Positions 28,075-36,990 of a stretch of DNA of 64,000 nucleotides are shown piece by piece (within the stretch, counting starts at the first letter, position 1; the number at the start of each line of letters is the position of its first letter). The position numbers and the translations under genes are program-made. Under the pieces are notes generated by a model, which saw only the letters and a list, made by a program, of their open reading frames with translations, was not told the origin of the DNA and did no database searches. The stretch comes from Curtobacterium luteum (GTDB taxonomy: Bacteria; Actinomycetota; Actinomycetes; Actinomycetales; Microbacteriaceae): positions 32,210 to 96,209 of the forward strand of contig NZ_LDQC01000022.1 in NCBI RefSeq assembly GCF_001475545.1, given 5' to 3'.

Positions 28075-29507
28075 GCAACGCGACCGCCCAGTCCTTCACG
28101 CAGGCGATCACGATCAAGCTGCGCGAACCCGCGCGGGCCCGGAACCTCGAGCTCGTGCTGCTCGTCATCGCCTGCGGCATCTGCGCGGGCGCGATGGTGC
28201 TCGTGCAGCTCGGCACGAAGGGGCGGCTCTTCGACACCTCCGTGCTGTGGATCGGTGCGACCATCCTCGGTCTGGCGCTGATCATGCACGTCGTGCTGCG
28301 GGTCGTCGCGAAGAACGCCGACCCGTTCATCCTGCCGGTCGCCCTGGCCCTGAACGGCATCGGCATCGCCGAGATCTACCGCATCGACGTCCACAACGGT
28401 CTGACCGGCTGGGCGGCGATCGGCGTCAAGCAGATCGTCTGGACGATCCTGGCGATGGCGGTGGCGATCATCGTCCTGCTCGTCGTCCGCAACCACCGGT
28501 TCCTGCAGCGGTACCGCTACATCTTCATGCTGCTGACGATCGTGCTGCTCCTGCTGCCGATGTTGCCGGTGATCGGGTACGCGCCGGGCGGCGCGCGCGT
28601 CTGGATCCGGCTCGGTCCGTTCTCCTTCCAGCCCGGCGAGCTCGCGAAGATCACCATGGCGCTGTTCTTCGCTGGCTACCTCGTCACGGCGCGCGACTCG
28701 TTGTCCATCGTGGGCAAGAAGTTCCTCGGCATGACACTCCCGCGGGCGCGGGACCTGGGCCCCATCCTCATCATCTGGGCCGCGGCGATGAGCGTCCTCG
28801 TCTTCCAGCGCGACCTCGGCACCGCGCTGCTCTACTTCGGCCTGTTCCTCGTGATGATCTACGTCGCGACGGCACGGCTCAGCTGGGTGCTCATCGGGCT
28901 CGTGCTGTTCGTCGGCGGCGCTCTGGTCGCGCAGTCCGTCCTCGTGTACGTGCACGGCCGCTTCGAGCAGTGGCTGAACCCCTTCGACAACGCGATCTAC
29001 AACGCCGACACCCAGGCCAGCTACCAACTCGTGCAGGGCCTGTTCGGATTCGCGAACGGTGGCATCACCGGCACGGGGCTCGGGCAGGGCCGGCCGTACA
29101 TCACCCCGGTGGCGAACGCCGACTACATCATCGCGTCCCTCGGCGAGGAGCTCGGCTTGATCGGCGTCTTCGCGATCCTGGCCCTCTTCATCATCTTCGC
29201 CTCGCGCGGCATCCGTGTCGGCTTCATGGCGCAGGACGACTTCGGCAAGCTCCTCGGCGTGGGTTTCGGCTTCACCATCGCCCTGCAGGTCTTCGTCGTC
29301 GTCGGTGGCATCACGCGCGTCATCCCCGTGACCGGCCTGACGACACCGTTCATGGCCGCCGGTGGTTCCTCGCTGATCGCGAACTGGATCATCGCCGCGA
29401 TGCTGCTGCGCCTGACGGACTCGATCCCAGCCGAACAGCGCGTGCAGCAGGGGTCGATCCCGGCTGCGCGCGGACGAGGGGCGAACCGGAAGGAGCGTGC
29501 CCGGTGA
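28071..29507 (+). CDS. rodA: RodA/FtsW/SpoVE-family peptidoglycan glycosyltransferase
   Basis: 478 residues with about 12 transmembrane helices, polymerising lipid II for wall elongation. The SEDS signature regions are GGARVWIRLGPFSFQPGELAKI near residue 170 and the DFIIASLGEELGLIG-like segment (here YIIASLGEELGLIG) near 345, then GLTTPFMAAGGSSL. It is paired with the transpeptidase PbpA, whose GTG overlaps the rodA stop. Its place in this operon argues for RodA rather than FtsW. Confidence 0.93.
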   Translation: MSNATAQSFTQAITIKLREPARARNLELVLLVIACGICAGAMVLVQLGTKGRLFDTSVLWIGATILGLALIMHVVLRVVAKNADPFILPVALALNGIGIAEIYRIDVHNGLTGWAAIGVKQIVWTILAMAVAIIVLLVVRNHRFLQRYRYIFMLLTIVLLLLPMLPVIGYAPGGARVWIRLGPFSFQPGELAKITMALFFAGYLVTARDSLSIVGKKFLGMTLPRARDLGPILIIWAAAMSVLVFQRDLGTALLYFGLFLVMIYVATARLSWVLIGLVLFVGGALVAQSVLVYVHGRFEQWLNPFDNAIYNADTQASYQLVQGLFGFANGGITGTGLGQGRPYITPVANADYIIASLGEELGLIGVFAILALFIIFASRGIRVGFMAQDDFGKLLGVGFGFTIALQVFVVVGGITRVIPVTGLTTPFMAAGGSSLIANWIIAAMLLRLTDSIPAEQRVQQGSIPAARGRGANRKERAR

Positions 29508-30961
29508 ACCGACAACTCCGCGGTGTGTCCACCGTCATCGTGCTCATGTTCGTCGCGCTCTTCGTGTCGACGACGTCGATCCAGTTCTTCTCGGCCGAAC
29601 AGCTCCGCGCGGACCCCCGCAACTCCCGGACGATCCTCGCGAGCTACTCGACGAAGCGCGGTGCGATCCTCGTCGACGGCAGCCCGATCGCGGAGTCCTC
29701 GCCTTCGGACGACCAGTACCAGTACCAGCGGAAGTACACGAACGGCGAGCTCTACTCGGCGGTCACGGGGTACTTCACGATCGGTCAGGGCAACTCCGGC
29801 ATCGAGAGCGCCGAGAACGGGGTGCTGTCGGGCAACTCCGACGCGTCGTTCTTCCAGAACCTCAACGCGATCCTCACCGGTCAGGACGTGCAGGGCGACA
29901 ACGTCAACCTGACGATCGACCCGGACGTGCAGAAGGCCGCGTACGACGCCCTGGGCTCGAACACCGGCGCCGTGGTGGCGATCCAGCCGAAGACCGGCAA
30001 GATCCTGGCGATGGTGTCGAAGGAGTCGTACGACCCGAACGTCCTGACCTCGCACGACACCGCGGACGTCGTCGCGAAGTACAAGGCGCTCGAGCAGGCC
30101 GCCGGCCAGCCGCTGAAGAACCGTGCCATCGCGGGCGACCTCTACACGCCCGGCTCGGTGTTCAAGCTCATCGTGGCCTCGGCAGCGCTCGAGGGCGGCA
30201 AGTACACCCTCGACTCGACGTTCCCGAACCCGTCGCGTCTGCAGCTCCCCGGGACGAGCACGTACATCAACAACGCCGAGGGCGGCACGTGCGGGGGCGG
30301 CGACAAGGTCAAGCTCCGCACGGCGATCCAGTACTCGTGCAACATCCCGTTCGCTGAGCTCGGCCAGAAGCTCGGCTACGACGCGATCAAGAACATGGCG
30401 GACAAGTACGGGTTCGGCGACCAGATCGAGGTCCCGATGAAGGCCACCGCGAGCCAGTACCCCGACGTCAGCGACGACACGGCTCAGCTCATGCTCAGCG
30501 CGTTCGGCCAGGCGAGCGTCCGAGTGACCCCGCTCCAGATGGCGATGGTGTCGGCCGGCATCGCGAACGGCGGTACGGTGATGCAGCCGACGCTGATCGA
30601 CTCGATCACGACGAGCGACCTCAAGACGGTCGAGTCGTTCTCGCCGAAGGAGTTCAGCAGCCCGCTGTCCTCCTCGGAGGCCGGGGACCTCACCGAGGCG
30701 ATGCAGAGCGTCGTCAACGCGGGGACCGGTACGAACGCGAAGATCCCTGGGGTCGACGTCGCAGGCAAGACCGGGACCGCCGAGGGCGGGACCGGTGACC
30801 CCTACACGCTCTGGTTCACGGGCTTCGCTCCGGCGAAGGACCCGGAGGTCGCCGTCGCGGTCGTCGTCGGCAACGGCGGTGGTCTCGGGCAGTCCGGGGT
30901 CGGCAACACGGTCGCGGCCCCGGTCGCGAAGAAGGTCATGGAGGCGGTGCTGAACAAATGA
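29504..30961 (+). CDS. pbpA: penicillin-binding protein 2 (class B transpeptidase)
   Basis: 485 residues, GTG start. N-terminal signal-anchor helix (about residues 10-28), dimerisation region to about 140, then the transpeptidase domain with SxxK (GSVFK), SxN (SCN) and KTG (GKTGTAEGG). It cross-links glycan strands made by RodA. A CGGGD-containing insertion precedes the SCN motif. Overlaps pknA by four bases. Confidence 0.94.
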   Translation: MNRQLRGVSTVIVLMFVALFVSTTSIQFFSAEQLRADPRNSRTILASYSTKRGAILVDGSPIAESSPSDDQYQYQRKYTNGELYSAVTGYFTIGQGNSGIESAENGVLSGNSDASFFQNLNAILTGQDVQGDNVNLTIDPDVQKAAYDALGSNTGAVVAIQPKTGKILAMVSKESYDPNVLTSHDTADVVAKYKALEQAAGQPLKNRAIAGDLYTPGSVFKLIVASAALEGGKYTLDSTFPNPSRLQLPGTSTYINNAEGGTCGGGDKVKLRTAIQYSCNIPFAELGQKLGYDAIKNMADKYGFGDQIEVPMKATASQYPDVSDDTAQLMLSAFGQASVRVTPLQMAMVSAGIANGGTVMQPTLIDSITTSDLKTVESFSPKEFSSPLSSSEAGDLTEAMQSVVNAGTGTNAKIPGVDVAGKTGTAEGGTGDPYTLWFTGFAPAKDPEVAVAVVVGNGGGLGQSGVGNTVAAPVAKKVMEAVLNK

Positions 30962-32742
30962 GACCCACCAGCGGGCTCACCTTCGGTGGGCGGTACCAGC
31001 TCTCGTCCCGCGTCGCGATCGGCGGCATGGGTGAGGTGTGGCAGGCGACCGATCTGGTCATCGGCCGCACCGTCGCGCTCAAGATCCTCAAGGACGAGTA
31101 CCTCGGCGACCCCGGGTTCCTCGAGCGCTTCCGCGCCGAGGCCCGGCACGCGGCGCTCGTCAACCACGAGGGCATCGCGAACGTCTTCGACTACGGCGAG
31201 GAGGACGGCAGCGCCTACCTCGTGATGGAGCTCGTCCCCGGCGAGGCCCTCTCCACCATGATCGAACGGGAGCACACCCTCCCGGTCGACAAGGTGCTCG
31301 ACATCGTCGCCCAGACCGCGAACGCCCTGCAGGCCGCGCACGCCGTCGGTCTCGTGCACCGCGACATCAAGCCCGGCAACCTGCTCATCACGCCCGACGG
31401 TCGCGTCAAGATCACCGACTTCGGCATCGCGCGCATCGCCGACCAGGTCCCCCTGACCGCGACCGGCCAGGTCATGGGCACGGTGCAGTACCTCTCGCCG
31501 GAACAGGCGAGCGGGCACCCCGCGTCGCCGTCGACCGACATCTACTCGCTGGGCATCGTCGCGTACGAGTGCCTCGCAGGCCGGCGCCCCTTCACGGGCG
31601 AGTCGCAGGTCGCGATCGCGATGGCGCACATCAACGAGCAGCCCCCGGCACTCCCGGGCGACGTGCCGGAGCCGGTCTCCGCCCTCGTGATGTCCTGCAT
31701 CGCCAAGAAGCCGGCGGACCGTCCCGCGACCGCGGCCAACCTGGCCCGTGCCGCCCAGGCACTCCGCCGCGGTGACGTCGCGGCGGCCACGGTCGCCGTC
31801 CCGATGCTCGCCGACGCCGGCACCGTGGCGTTCAACCCGCCGCAGCGGCAGGGTGACGACGCAGCGACCGCGCTCCTCGGCACCCAGGCCGGTGCGGCAG
31901 TCGGTGGCCCCCGGACGCCGCCGTCGCCCACGACGGAGGACGAGGAACCGAAGAAGAAGCGCGCCTGGATCTGGTGGCTGGTCGGCATCGTCGTCCTGCT
32001 CGCCATCGGCGGCGTGATCGCGGCGGTCGCCCTGAACGGCAACGCGGAACCCGAGACGCCGGCGTCGACCAGCTCGACCCCGCGATCGACGCCGACGAGG
32101 AGCACCCCGACTCCCACCCCGACGCAGGTGAGCCGGATCGACATCGACTCGTCGGACTACGTCGGACGTGCCACGAGTGACGTCGAGGCGGAGCTCCGGA
32201 ACCTCGGACTGGTCCCGAACGTCGTCAACGGCGACCCCGCGACCGGCACGAACCAGGCGAACACGGTGCAGTCGCTCGACCCGACCGGCAGCCTGACCGC
32301 CGGCTCGACGATCACCATCCGGCAGTACACGACGCCCCCGACGGTGTCGAAGCCGGACAAGCCGACCGCCGGTGACGTCTCCGACAGCGGCGCCGTGACC
32401 TTCAGCTGGGGTGAGGCGACCTGCCCGACCGGGTACACCGTCTCCACCTACACGTGGAGCGTGCAGGGCGGACGCGACAGTTCCGGCGCGACGAGCGGTA
32501 CGACCTCGTCGACGGCCGTCAACATCCAGGCGGACGCGGAGGGCGAGCCGGTCACGTTCAACTACTCGGTGACCTGTGGCGCCGGCGGCAGCGACCTGCA
32601 GAAGTCCCCCGGATCCGACACCGTCACGGTCACCTGGACCGCGGACGACGGGACGGACCCCGGAGACGGCACCGACCCCAGCGACGGCACGGACCCCGGG
32701 GCCGGCACGAACCCGAGCCAGGGCGCTCAGGACTCGAACTGA
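30958..32742 (+). CDS. pknA: membrane Ser/Thr protein kinase with one PASTA-like and one beta-sandwich domain
   Basis: 594 residues. The kinase domain (about 10-270) has the Gly loop VAIGGMGEVWQA, VALKIL, HRDIKPGN and the DFG loop. An Ala/Thr linker and a transmembrane helix (about 338-361) lead to an external part. It has a Thr/Pro-rich stalk, one PASTA-like repeat (about 395-460: YVGRATSDVEAELRNLGL), then a domain with alternating strands and two Cys (ATCPTG, VTCGAG) that reads like a fibronectin- or Ig-type sandwich. A DGTDPG-type tail ends the protein. Mycobacterial PknA lacks such a sensor. Works with PknB and PstP. Confidence 0.9.
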   Translation: MRPTSGLTFGGRYQLSSRVAIGGMGEVWQATDLVIGRTVALKILKDEYLGDPGFLERFRAEARHAALVNHEGIANVFDYGEEDGSAYLVMELVPGEALSTMIEREHTLPVDKVLDIVAQTANALQAAHAVGLVHRDIKPGNLLITPDGRVKITDFGIARIADQVPLTATGQVMGTVQYLSPEQASGHPASPSTDIYSLGIVAYECLAGRRPFTGESQVAIAMAHINEQPPALPGDVPEPVSALVMSCIAKKPADRPATAANLARAAQALRRGDVAAATVAVPMLADAGTVAFNPPQRQGDDAATALLGTQAGAAVGGPRTPPSPTTEDEEPKKKRAWIWWLVGIVVLLAIGGVIAAVALNGNAEPETPASTSSTPRSTPTRSTPTPTPTQVSRIDIDSSDYVGRATSDVEAELRNLGLVPNVVNGDPATGTNQANTVQSLDPTGSLTAGSTITIRQYTTPPTVSKPDKPTAGDVSDSGAVTFSWGEATCPTGYTVSTYTWSVQGGRDSSGATSGTTSSTAVNIQADAEGEPVTFNYSVTCGAGGSDLQKSPGSDTVTVTWTADDGTDPGDGTDPSDGTDPGAGTNPSQGAQDSN

Positions 32743-32756
32743 CCCCCGATCGGGGG
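32743..32756. terminator. short palindrome after pknA
   Basis: CCCCCGATCGGGGG directly follows the pknA stop. It could attenuate transcription into pknB, but it is short and has no T run. Confidence 0.3.
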
Positions 32757-32823
32757 CTCGACACCGTTCCGTAACGGTTCGGTCCGAGCGCCCGTCACCA
32801 GCGTCCCACCAGGTCTGCCTGCC

Positions 32824-32829
32824 GTACAC
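32824..32829 (+). promoter_or_regulatory. possible pknB promoter -10 element
   Basis: TACACT lies 28 bases before the pknB GTG, in the only sizeable gap (115 bases) of the operon. GGAGG at 32848-32852 is the ribosome binding site. No convincing -35 element. Confidence 0.35.
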
Positions 32830-32857
32830 TTGGCCGGACGAACAGACGGAGGAGTAC

Positions 32858-34678
32858 GTGCCAGAAGGTGTGACCGCGGGGATCACGCTCCTCGCCGACC
32901 GCTACGAGATCGGTGACGTCATCGGCCGTGGTGGCATGGCGACCGTGCACCTGGGCAACGACACCCGGCTCGGCCGCAAGGTGGCCGTCAAGCTGCTCAA
33001 GCCGAGCCTCGCCAACGACCCGGCGTTCCGGACGCGGTTCCGGCAGGAAGCCCAGTCCGCCGCCCGTATGGCACACCCGACGATCGTGCGTGTGTACGAC
33101 GCGGGCGAAGAGACCGTCACGGAGACCTCCGGCGCCGAGGTCCAGGTCCCCTACATCGTCATGGAGCACGTCGAGGGACGCCCGCTCTCCGACATCATCG
33201 CGGAGGGTCCGGTCGCCCCGGCCGAGGCCGTCCGCATCACCGAGGGCATCCTCACCGCCCTCGAGTACTCGCACCGCGCCGGCGTCGTCCACCGTGACAT
33301 CAAGCCGGCGAACATCATGGTCACGCACACCGGCCAGGTGAAGGTGATGGACTTCGGCATCGCCCGCGCCATCACGGACACCTCCGCCACGGTCGCACAG
33401 ACCACCTCGATCCTCGGCACGGCGTCGTACTTCTCGCCGGAGCAGGCGCGCGGCGAGACCGTCGACGCCCGCACCGACCTCTACTCCACCGGTGTGGTCC
33501 TCTTCGAGCTGCTCACCGGACGTCCGCCGTTCATCGGCGACAGCCCGGTCGCCGTGGCCTACCAGCACGTGAGCGAGCAGCCGGCCGCACCGTCCACGAT
33601 CGCAGCGGAGGTCTCGCCCGCCCTCGACGCGGTGACCCTCCACGCGCTCGTGAAGGACCGCACCCGCCGCTTCCAGAGCGCCGCGGAGTTCCGGACCGAC
33701 CTCCAGCAGGCCGCCGCCGGACAGGTGCCGTCGTCGACGCGCAAGCTCCAGCAACAGCACGCGAACGACGCGTCGACCATGCTGTTCGGCGTCAACCCGC
33801 GCACCACGTCGAACCCGGCTGTGGCGTTCCGCGAACTCGACGACGACACCGCCGAGCACCGGCCGCAGCGCACGCAGAACCGCCCCCCGGTGGCCTGGAT
33901 CTGGGTCGGGATCGTCCTCATCGTCGCGATCATCGCCGCGACGGTCTTCTTCGTCGCCAACCTGCAGCCCGGAAAGGCGCCCGTGTCGTCCTCGGTCACG
34001 GTCCCGAACGTCGTCGGCGCCACCTGGGACTCGGCGGCGTCGCGTCTGGAGAAGGACGACCTCGTCCCGGTCAAGGTCCCCGAGGCCTCGGACGACGTCG
34101 AACGCGGTTCCGTCATCCGGACCGAGCCCGGCTCGGGCAACACCGTCGCACGCAAGTACAAGGTGAACGTGGTCGTGTCCTCCGGGCCGGCCCAGGTCAC
34201 CGTGCCCGACGTCGCCAACCAGACGCAGGACGCCGCCCAACAGGCACTCCAGGCCGCTGGGCTCGAGGTCGGTGCCGTCAGCTCCGACTACTCGTCGAGC
34301 GTGCCAGAGGGCACCGTGCTGAGCAGCGACCCGGGGAGCGGCTCGACCGCCACCAAGGGCACGGTCGTGAACCTCACGGTGTCCAACGGCAAGGTGCAGC
34401 TGCCCGACGTCACGAACCAGCAGTTCACCGCCGCGAACCAGACGCTGCAGAACCTGGGCCTGACGGTCGGGCAGAACCCGTCGTACTCCTGCACCGGCGG
34501 CCTGGTGACCCAGCAGGACCAGCCCGCGGGCGACATCGCGCAGGGCAGCACCGTCACGTTGACCTACTGCGCCGGTTCGGCGCAGCCGCCGCAGACCGAG
34601 CAGCCGTCACCCGGCGACTCCTCGGGCGGCAAGAGCGACGGCGGCAAGGGCGACGGCGGCAAGCGCGGCGACGGCTGA
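32858..34678 (+). CDS. pknB: membrane Ser/Thr protein kinase with PASTA repeats
   Basis: 606 residues from GTG at 32858 (GGAGG six bases upstream). Kinase domain about 12-275: Gly loop IGRGGMATVHLG, VAVKLL, HRDIKPAN, DFG and an activation loop with TSATVAQTTSILGTASYFSPEQ, where two Thr are the expected autophosphorylation sites. Transmembrane helix at about 348-368. Three external PASTA repeats begin near 378 (VTVPNVVG), 447 (VTVPDVAN) and 512 (VQLPDVTN). They bind muropeptides or lipid II in this family. The tail is Gly/Lys/Asp-rich. Mycobacterial PknB usually has four PASTA repeats. Confidence 0.95.
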   Translation: MPEGVTAGITLLADRYEIGDVIGRGGMATVHLGNDTRLGRKVAVKLLKPSLANDPAFRTRFRQEAQSAARMAHPTIVRVYDAGEETVTETSGAEVQVPYIVMEHVEGRPLSDIIAEGPVAPAEAVRITEGILTALEYSHRAGVVHRDIKPANIMVTHTGQVKVMDFGIARAITDTSATVAQTTSILGTASYFSPEQARGETVDARTDLYSTGVVLFELLTGRPPFIGDSPVAVAYQHVSEQPAAPSTIAAEVSPALDAVTLHALVKDRTRRFQSAAEFRTDLQQAAAGQVPSSTRKLQQQHANDASTMLFGVNPRTTSNPAVAFRELDDDTAEHRPQRTQNRPPVAWIWVGIVLIVAIIAATVFFVANLQPGKAPVSSSVTVPNVVGATWDSAASRLEKDDLVPVKVPEASDDVERGSVIRTEPGSGNTVARKYKVNVVVSSGPAQVTVPDVANQTQDAAQQALQAAGLEVGAVSSDYSSSVPEGTVLSSDPGSGSTATKGTVVNLTVSNGKVQLPDVTNQQFTAANQTLQNLGLTVGQNPSYSCTGGLVTQQDQPAGDIAQGSTVTLTYCAGSAQPPQTEQPSPGDSSGGKSDGGKGDGGKRGDG

Positions 34679-34815
34679 CGCCGGTCCGACCGGGAGGCCC
34701 GTCACGGGTTCCTGACTGCCCGCGCGGAGGCGCTGGTCGCTTCGGCCGCAGGGCGGCGTGGACCGGCCGTCGATGCGCCGGTGCGGCTCCGCCGACCGCC
34801 GGCCGGTCGGGATCG

Positions 34816-35460
34816 TCAGGGACGGTGCGCCGCGATGAGCGGGGTGAGTCCGGCTGCGCGTTCCGCGGCTCCGTCCAGCCCGGTCGTCCGGAGCCAGTTG
34901 CCCACCATCCGGTACCCACCCTCCGTGAGGACGGACTCCGGGTGGAACTGCACACCGTAGACCGGGTGATCGCGGTGCTCCACCCCCATGATCACGCCGC
35001 CCCCGGTTCGAGCAGTGACGACGAGTTCGTCGGGGACGGTGCCGTCGACGATCGCCAGGGAGTGGTAGCGCGTCGCCGTGAAGGGGTGGGGCACACCGGC
35101 GAAGAGCGTGCTGTCGTCGTGGTCGACCTGCGACGTCTTGCCGTGCATCAGCTCGTCCGCATGGGTCACGGTCGCTCCGAGGGCCTCGGCGATGGCCTGG
35201 TGACCGAGGCAGACGCCCAGCAGCGGTTTGTCGGCTGTGATGGCGGCACGGACGGTCGGGATCGAGACGCCGGCGTCCGCAGGGGTTCCCGGACCCGGGG
35301 AGAGGAGCACGCCGTCGTAGTCGGCGATGCGCTCGGCGATCTCCTCCTCGGAGAACGAGTCGTTGCGGACGACGTCCGTCTCGGCGCCCAGTTGCTGGAC
35401 GTACCCGTTCAGCGTGTAGACGAAGCTGTCGTAGTTGTCGACGACGAGGATCTTGGTCAT
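34816..35460 (-). CDS. trpG: glutamine amidotransferase subunit of anthranilate / aminodeoxychorismate synthase
   Basis: 214 residues. Class I glutamine amidotransferase that supplies ammonia for tryptophan or folate synthesis. Seen: VVDNYDSFVY at the N-terminus, LLSPGPGTP, the nucleophile Cys in LLGVCLGHQAIAE and the His-Glu pair in VQFHPESVLT. The synthase large subunit is not nearby. This gene is found at the same place in other actinobacterial origin regions, where it is called trpG or pabA. Start ATG at 35460. Convergent with pknB. Confidence 0.92.
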   Translation of the reverse strand: MTKILVVDNYDSFVYTLNGYVQQLGAETDVVRNDSFSEEEIAERIADYDGVLLSPGPGTPADAGVSIPTVRAAITADKPLLGVCLGHQAIAEALGATVTHADELMHGKTSQVDHDDSTLFAGVPHPFTATRYHSLAIVDGTVPDELVVTARTGGGVIMGVEHRDHPVYGVQFHPESVLTEGGYRMVGNWLRTTGLDGAAERAAGLTPLIAAHRP

Positions 35461-35529
35461 GAGCGGTTCACCGTACTCCTGAGGGATGTGCACAGTCGGA
35501 ACGGGGCCTCTGCACACCTGTGTTGACGG

Positions 35530-35535
35530 TAGGAT
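35530..35535 (+). promoter_or_regulatory. crgA -10 element (leaderless)
   Basis: TAGGAT ends 7 bases before the crgA ATG, predicting transcription from the start codon. Confidence 0.45.
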
Positions 35536-35542
35536 ACCGGCC

Positions 35543-35797
35543 ATGGCCAAGGACAAGGACCGCACCAAGCCCGCCCGGAGGACCCGAGCCGACTCGGTCG
35601 ACACCGCGGGGGACAGCCCGAACCCCGTGTGGTTCAAGCCGGTCATGTTCGGGTTCATGCTCCTCGGGCTTGCCTGGGTGATCGTGTTCTACGTGTCCCA
35701 GGGCACGCTCCCGGTGCCGTCGCTCGATTCGTGGAACATCCTCATCGGCTTCGGCATCATGTTCATCGGCTTCCTGATGACGACGCGGTGGCGCTGA
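35543..35797 (+). CDS. crgA: cell division protein CrgA
   Basis: 84 residues. Two transmembrane helices (about 34-53 and 63-80) after a charged N-terminus. Conserved NPVWFKPVMFGFMLLGL and the GFGIMFIGFLMTTRWR ending are those of the CrgA family, which coordinates FtsZ-ring formation and septal peptidoglycan enzymes in actinobacteria. It sits between trpG and the rhomboid gene, as in mycobacteria. Confidence 0.95.
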   Translation: MAKDKDRTKPARRTRADSVDTAGDSPNPVWFKPVMFGFMLLGLAWVIVFYVSQGTLPVPSLDSWNILIGFGIMFIGFLMTTRWR

Positions 35798-35814
35798 CCG
35801 CCCTCCACTGTCCT

Positions 35815-35850
35815 CGACGCCCGTCGTGCCGATCGGCACGACGGGCGTCG
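35815..35850. terminator. strong hairpin after crgA
   Basis: Perfect inverted repeat without mismatch (CGACGCCCGTCGTGCCGA and its complement), followed on the plus strand by TCGTTT. It lies 17 bases after the crgA stop and separates crgA transcription from the DnaA-box cluster. Confidence 0.75.
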
Positions 35851-35854
35851 TCGT

Positions 35855-36058
35855 TTGTCCACAAGCTTCGCGTTGCCAACGACACCGGTGGGCGTCTTCT
35901 CCACCGATCGTCCACAACTCTCCACATTTTCCACACCGCTCTCCACACCTTGGTCCCGGAGTTATCCACAAGTGAATCCACAGTGGGGATAATCACACCC
36001 GTGTAACTCACCGATCTGTCCACAGCTGTGGAAAACTCCGCGGCGAGGCTGTGGAATC
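35855..36058. other. cluster of about ten DnaA boxes outside oriC
   Basis: Plus strand: TTGTCCACA 35855-35863, TCGTCCACA 35908, CTCTCCACA 35918, TTTTCCACA 35927, CTCTCCACA 35939, TTATCCACA 35962-35970 (exact), GAATCCACA 35974, CTGTCCACA 36016. Minus strand: TTTTCCACA 36027-36035 and GATTCCACA 36050-36058. Each keeps the TCCACA core and two are consensus. Density equals that of the dnaN-dnaA region. The site is intergenic between crgA and the rhomboid gene. Possible roles are DnaA titration, DnaA reactivation or an auxiliary part of the origin. Confidence 0.85.
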
Positions 36059-36133
36059 CGCTCCGTACGGCTCGGATGACGAACGCCCCGCCGCACAGAG
36101 CGACGGGGCGTTCGAACGAACTGGCCGGGATGC

Positions 36134-36985
36134 CTACCCGAGGAGCGCCGCGTAGCCGACGCCGATGCCCGCCAGCAGGACGACGGCCTCGCCGACGAGC
36201 AAGCCGATCTGCAGCCCGCGCTGCCGGACGTTCCGTGTCTTCGAGAAGACGAACCCGGTGATGAACCCGAGCACGATCCCACCGACGTGCGCCTGCCACG
36301 AGATGTTCGTGCCCGGGAGGAACCCGACGATCAGGTTCAGTCCCATGATCACGAGCAGCTGCACCGCGTTGTACCCGAGGCTCCGCTGGATCACGAAGAA
36401 CGCGGCGAACAGGCCGAAGATCGCGCCGGAAGCACCGACCACCGGTGTCTGCGGGCTGAGCAGCGTGACGGCGAGGTCACCGCCCAGGCCGGCGAGGAAG
36501 AACAGCGCCACGAACCGCCAGGTCCCGAGCATGTTCTCGAGCATCCGCCCGAAGATCCACACCGCCCACATGTTGAACAGGATGTGGAAGAACGACGAGT
36601 GCACGAACAGCCCGGTCACGATCCGCCACGGCTGGCTGCCGAGGAGGACGGTGTCGTACGCCAGGTACAGGTTGACGTAACCGCCGGCGACCTGGTTCAG
36701 CAGCCAGAGCGCCGCGGAGACGATGACGATGACGAGCGTCGCCTTCTGGTCGAGCATCGCGAATCGACGACGAGCGACCGTCAAACCGCTCGGGGCGCCG
36801 GATGCCCGGCGGTTCGCCTGGAACTGTGCCCGCTGCTCACGCACGCACTCGGGGCAGTGCACACCGACCGCCGCCGGCGTCTGGCACTCGGGGCAGATCG
36901 TCCGGCCACACCGCTGGCAGAGCACGAAGCTCTGCCGGTCGGGGTGCCGGTAGCAGGTGTTCGGGTTGGACGCCGGGTCGGTCAA
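36134..36985 (-). CDS. rhomboid intramembrane serine protease with N-terminal zinc ribbon
   Basis: 283 residues. The start is taken as TTG at 36985, 5 bases after the ppiA stop. It is uncertain, since no ATG or GTG fits. Residues 10-50 form a zinc-binding module (CYRHP, CQRCGR, CPEC, HCPECV). Six helices follow. The active site Ser is in VVGASGAIFGL and the His in WQAHVGGIVLG, with the family HILFNMWAVWIFG in the second helix. It probably cleaves membrane-tethered substrates. Co-transcribed with the cyclophilin. Confidence 0.9.
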   Translation of the reverse strand: MTDPASNPNTCYRHPDRQSFVLCQRCGRTICPECQTPAAVGVHCPECVREQRAQFQANRRASGAPSGLTVARRRFAMLDQKATLVIVIVSAALWLLNQVAGGYVNLYLAYDTVLLGSQPWRIVTGLFVHSSFFHILFNMWAVWIFGRMLENMLGTWRFVALFFLAGLGGDLAVTLLSPQTPVVGASGAIFGLFAAFFVIQRSLGYNAVQLLVIMGLNLIVGFLPGTNISWQAHVGGIVLGFITGFVFSKTRNVRQRGLQIGLLVGEAVVLLAGIGVGYAALLG

Positions 36986-36990
36986 CGGGT

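Noticed and set aside
32576..32857. N-terminal extension of pknB into the pknA 3' end
   Set aside because: The extension is out-of-frame pknA sequence; GGAGG and GTG at 32858 give a normal kinase N-terminus.
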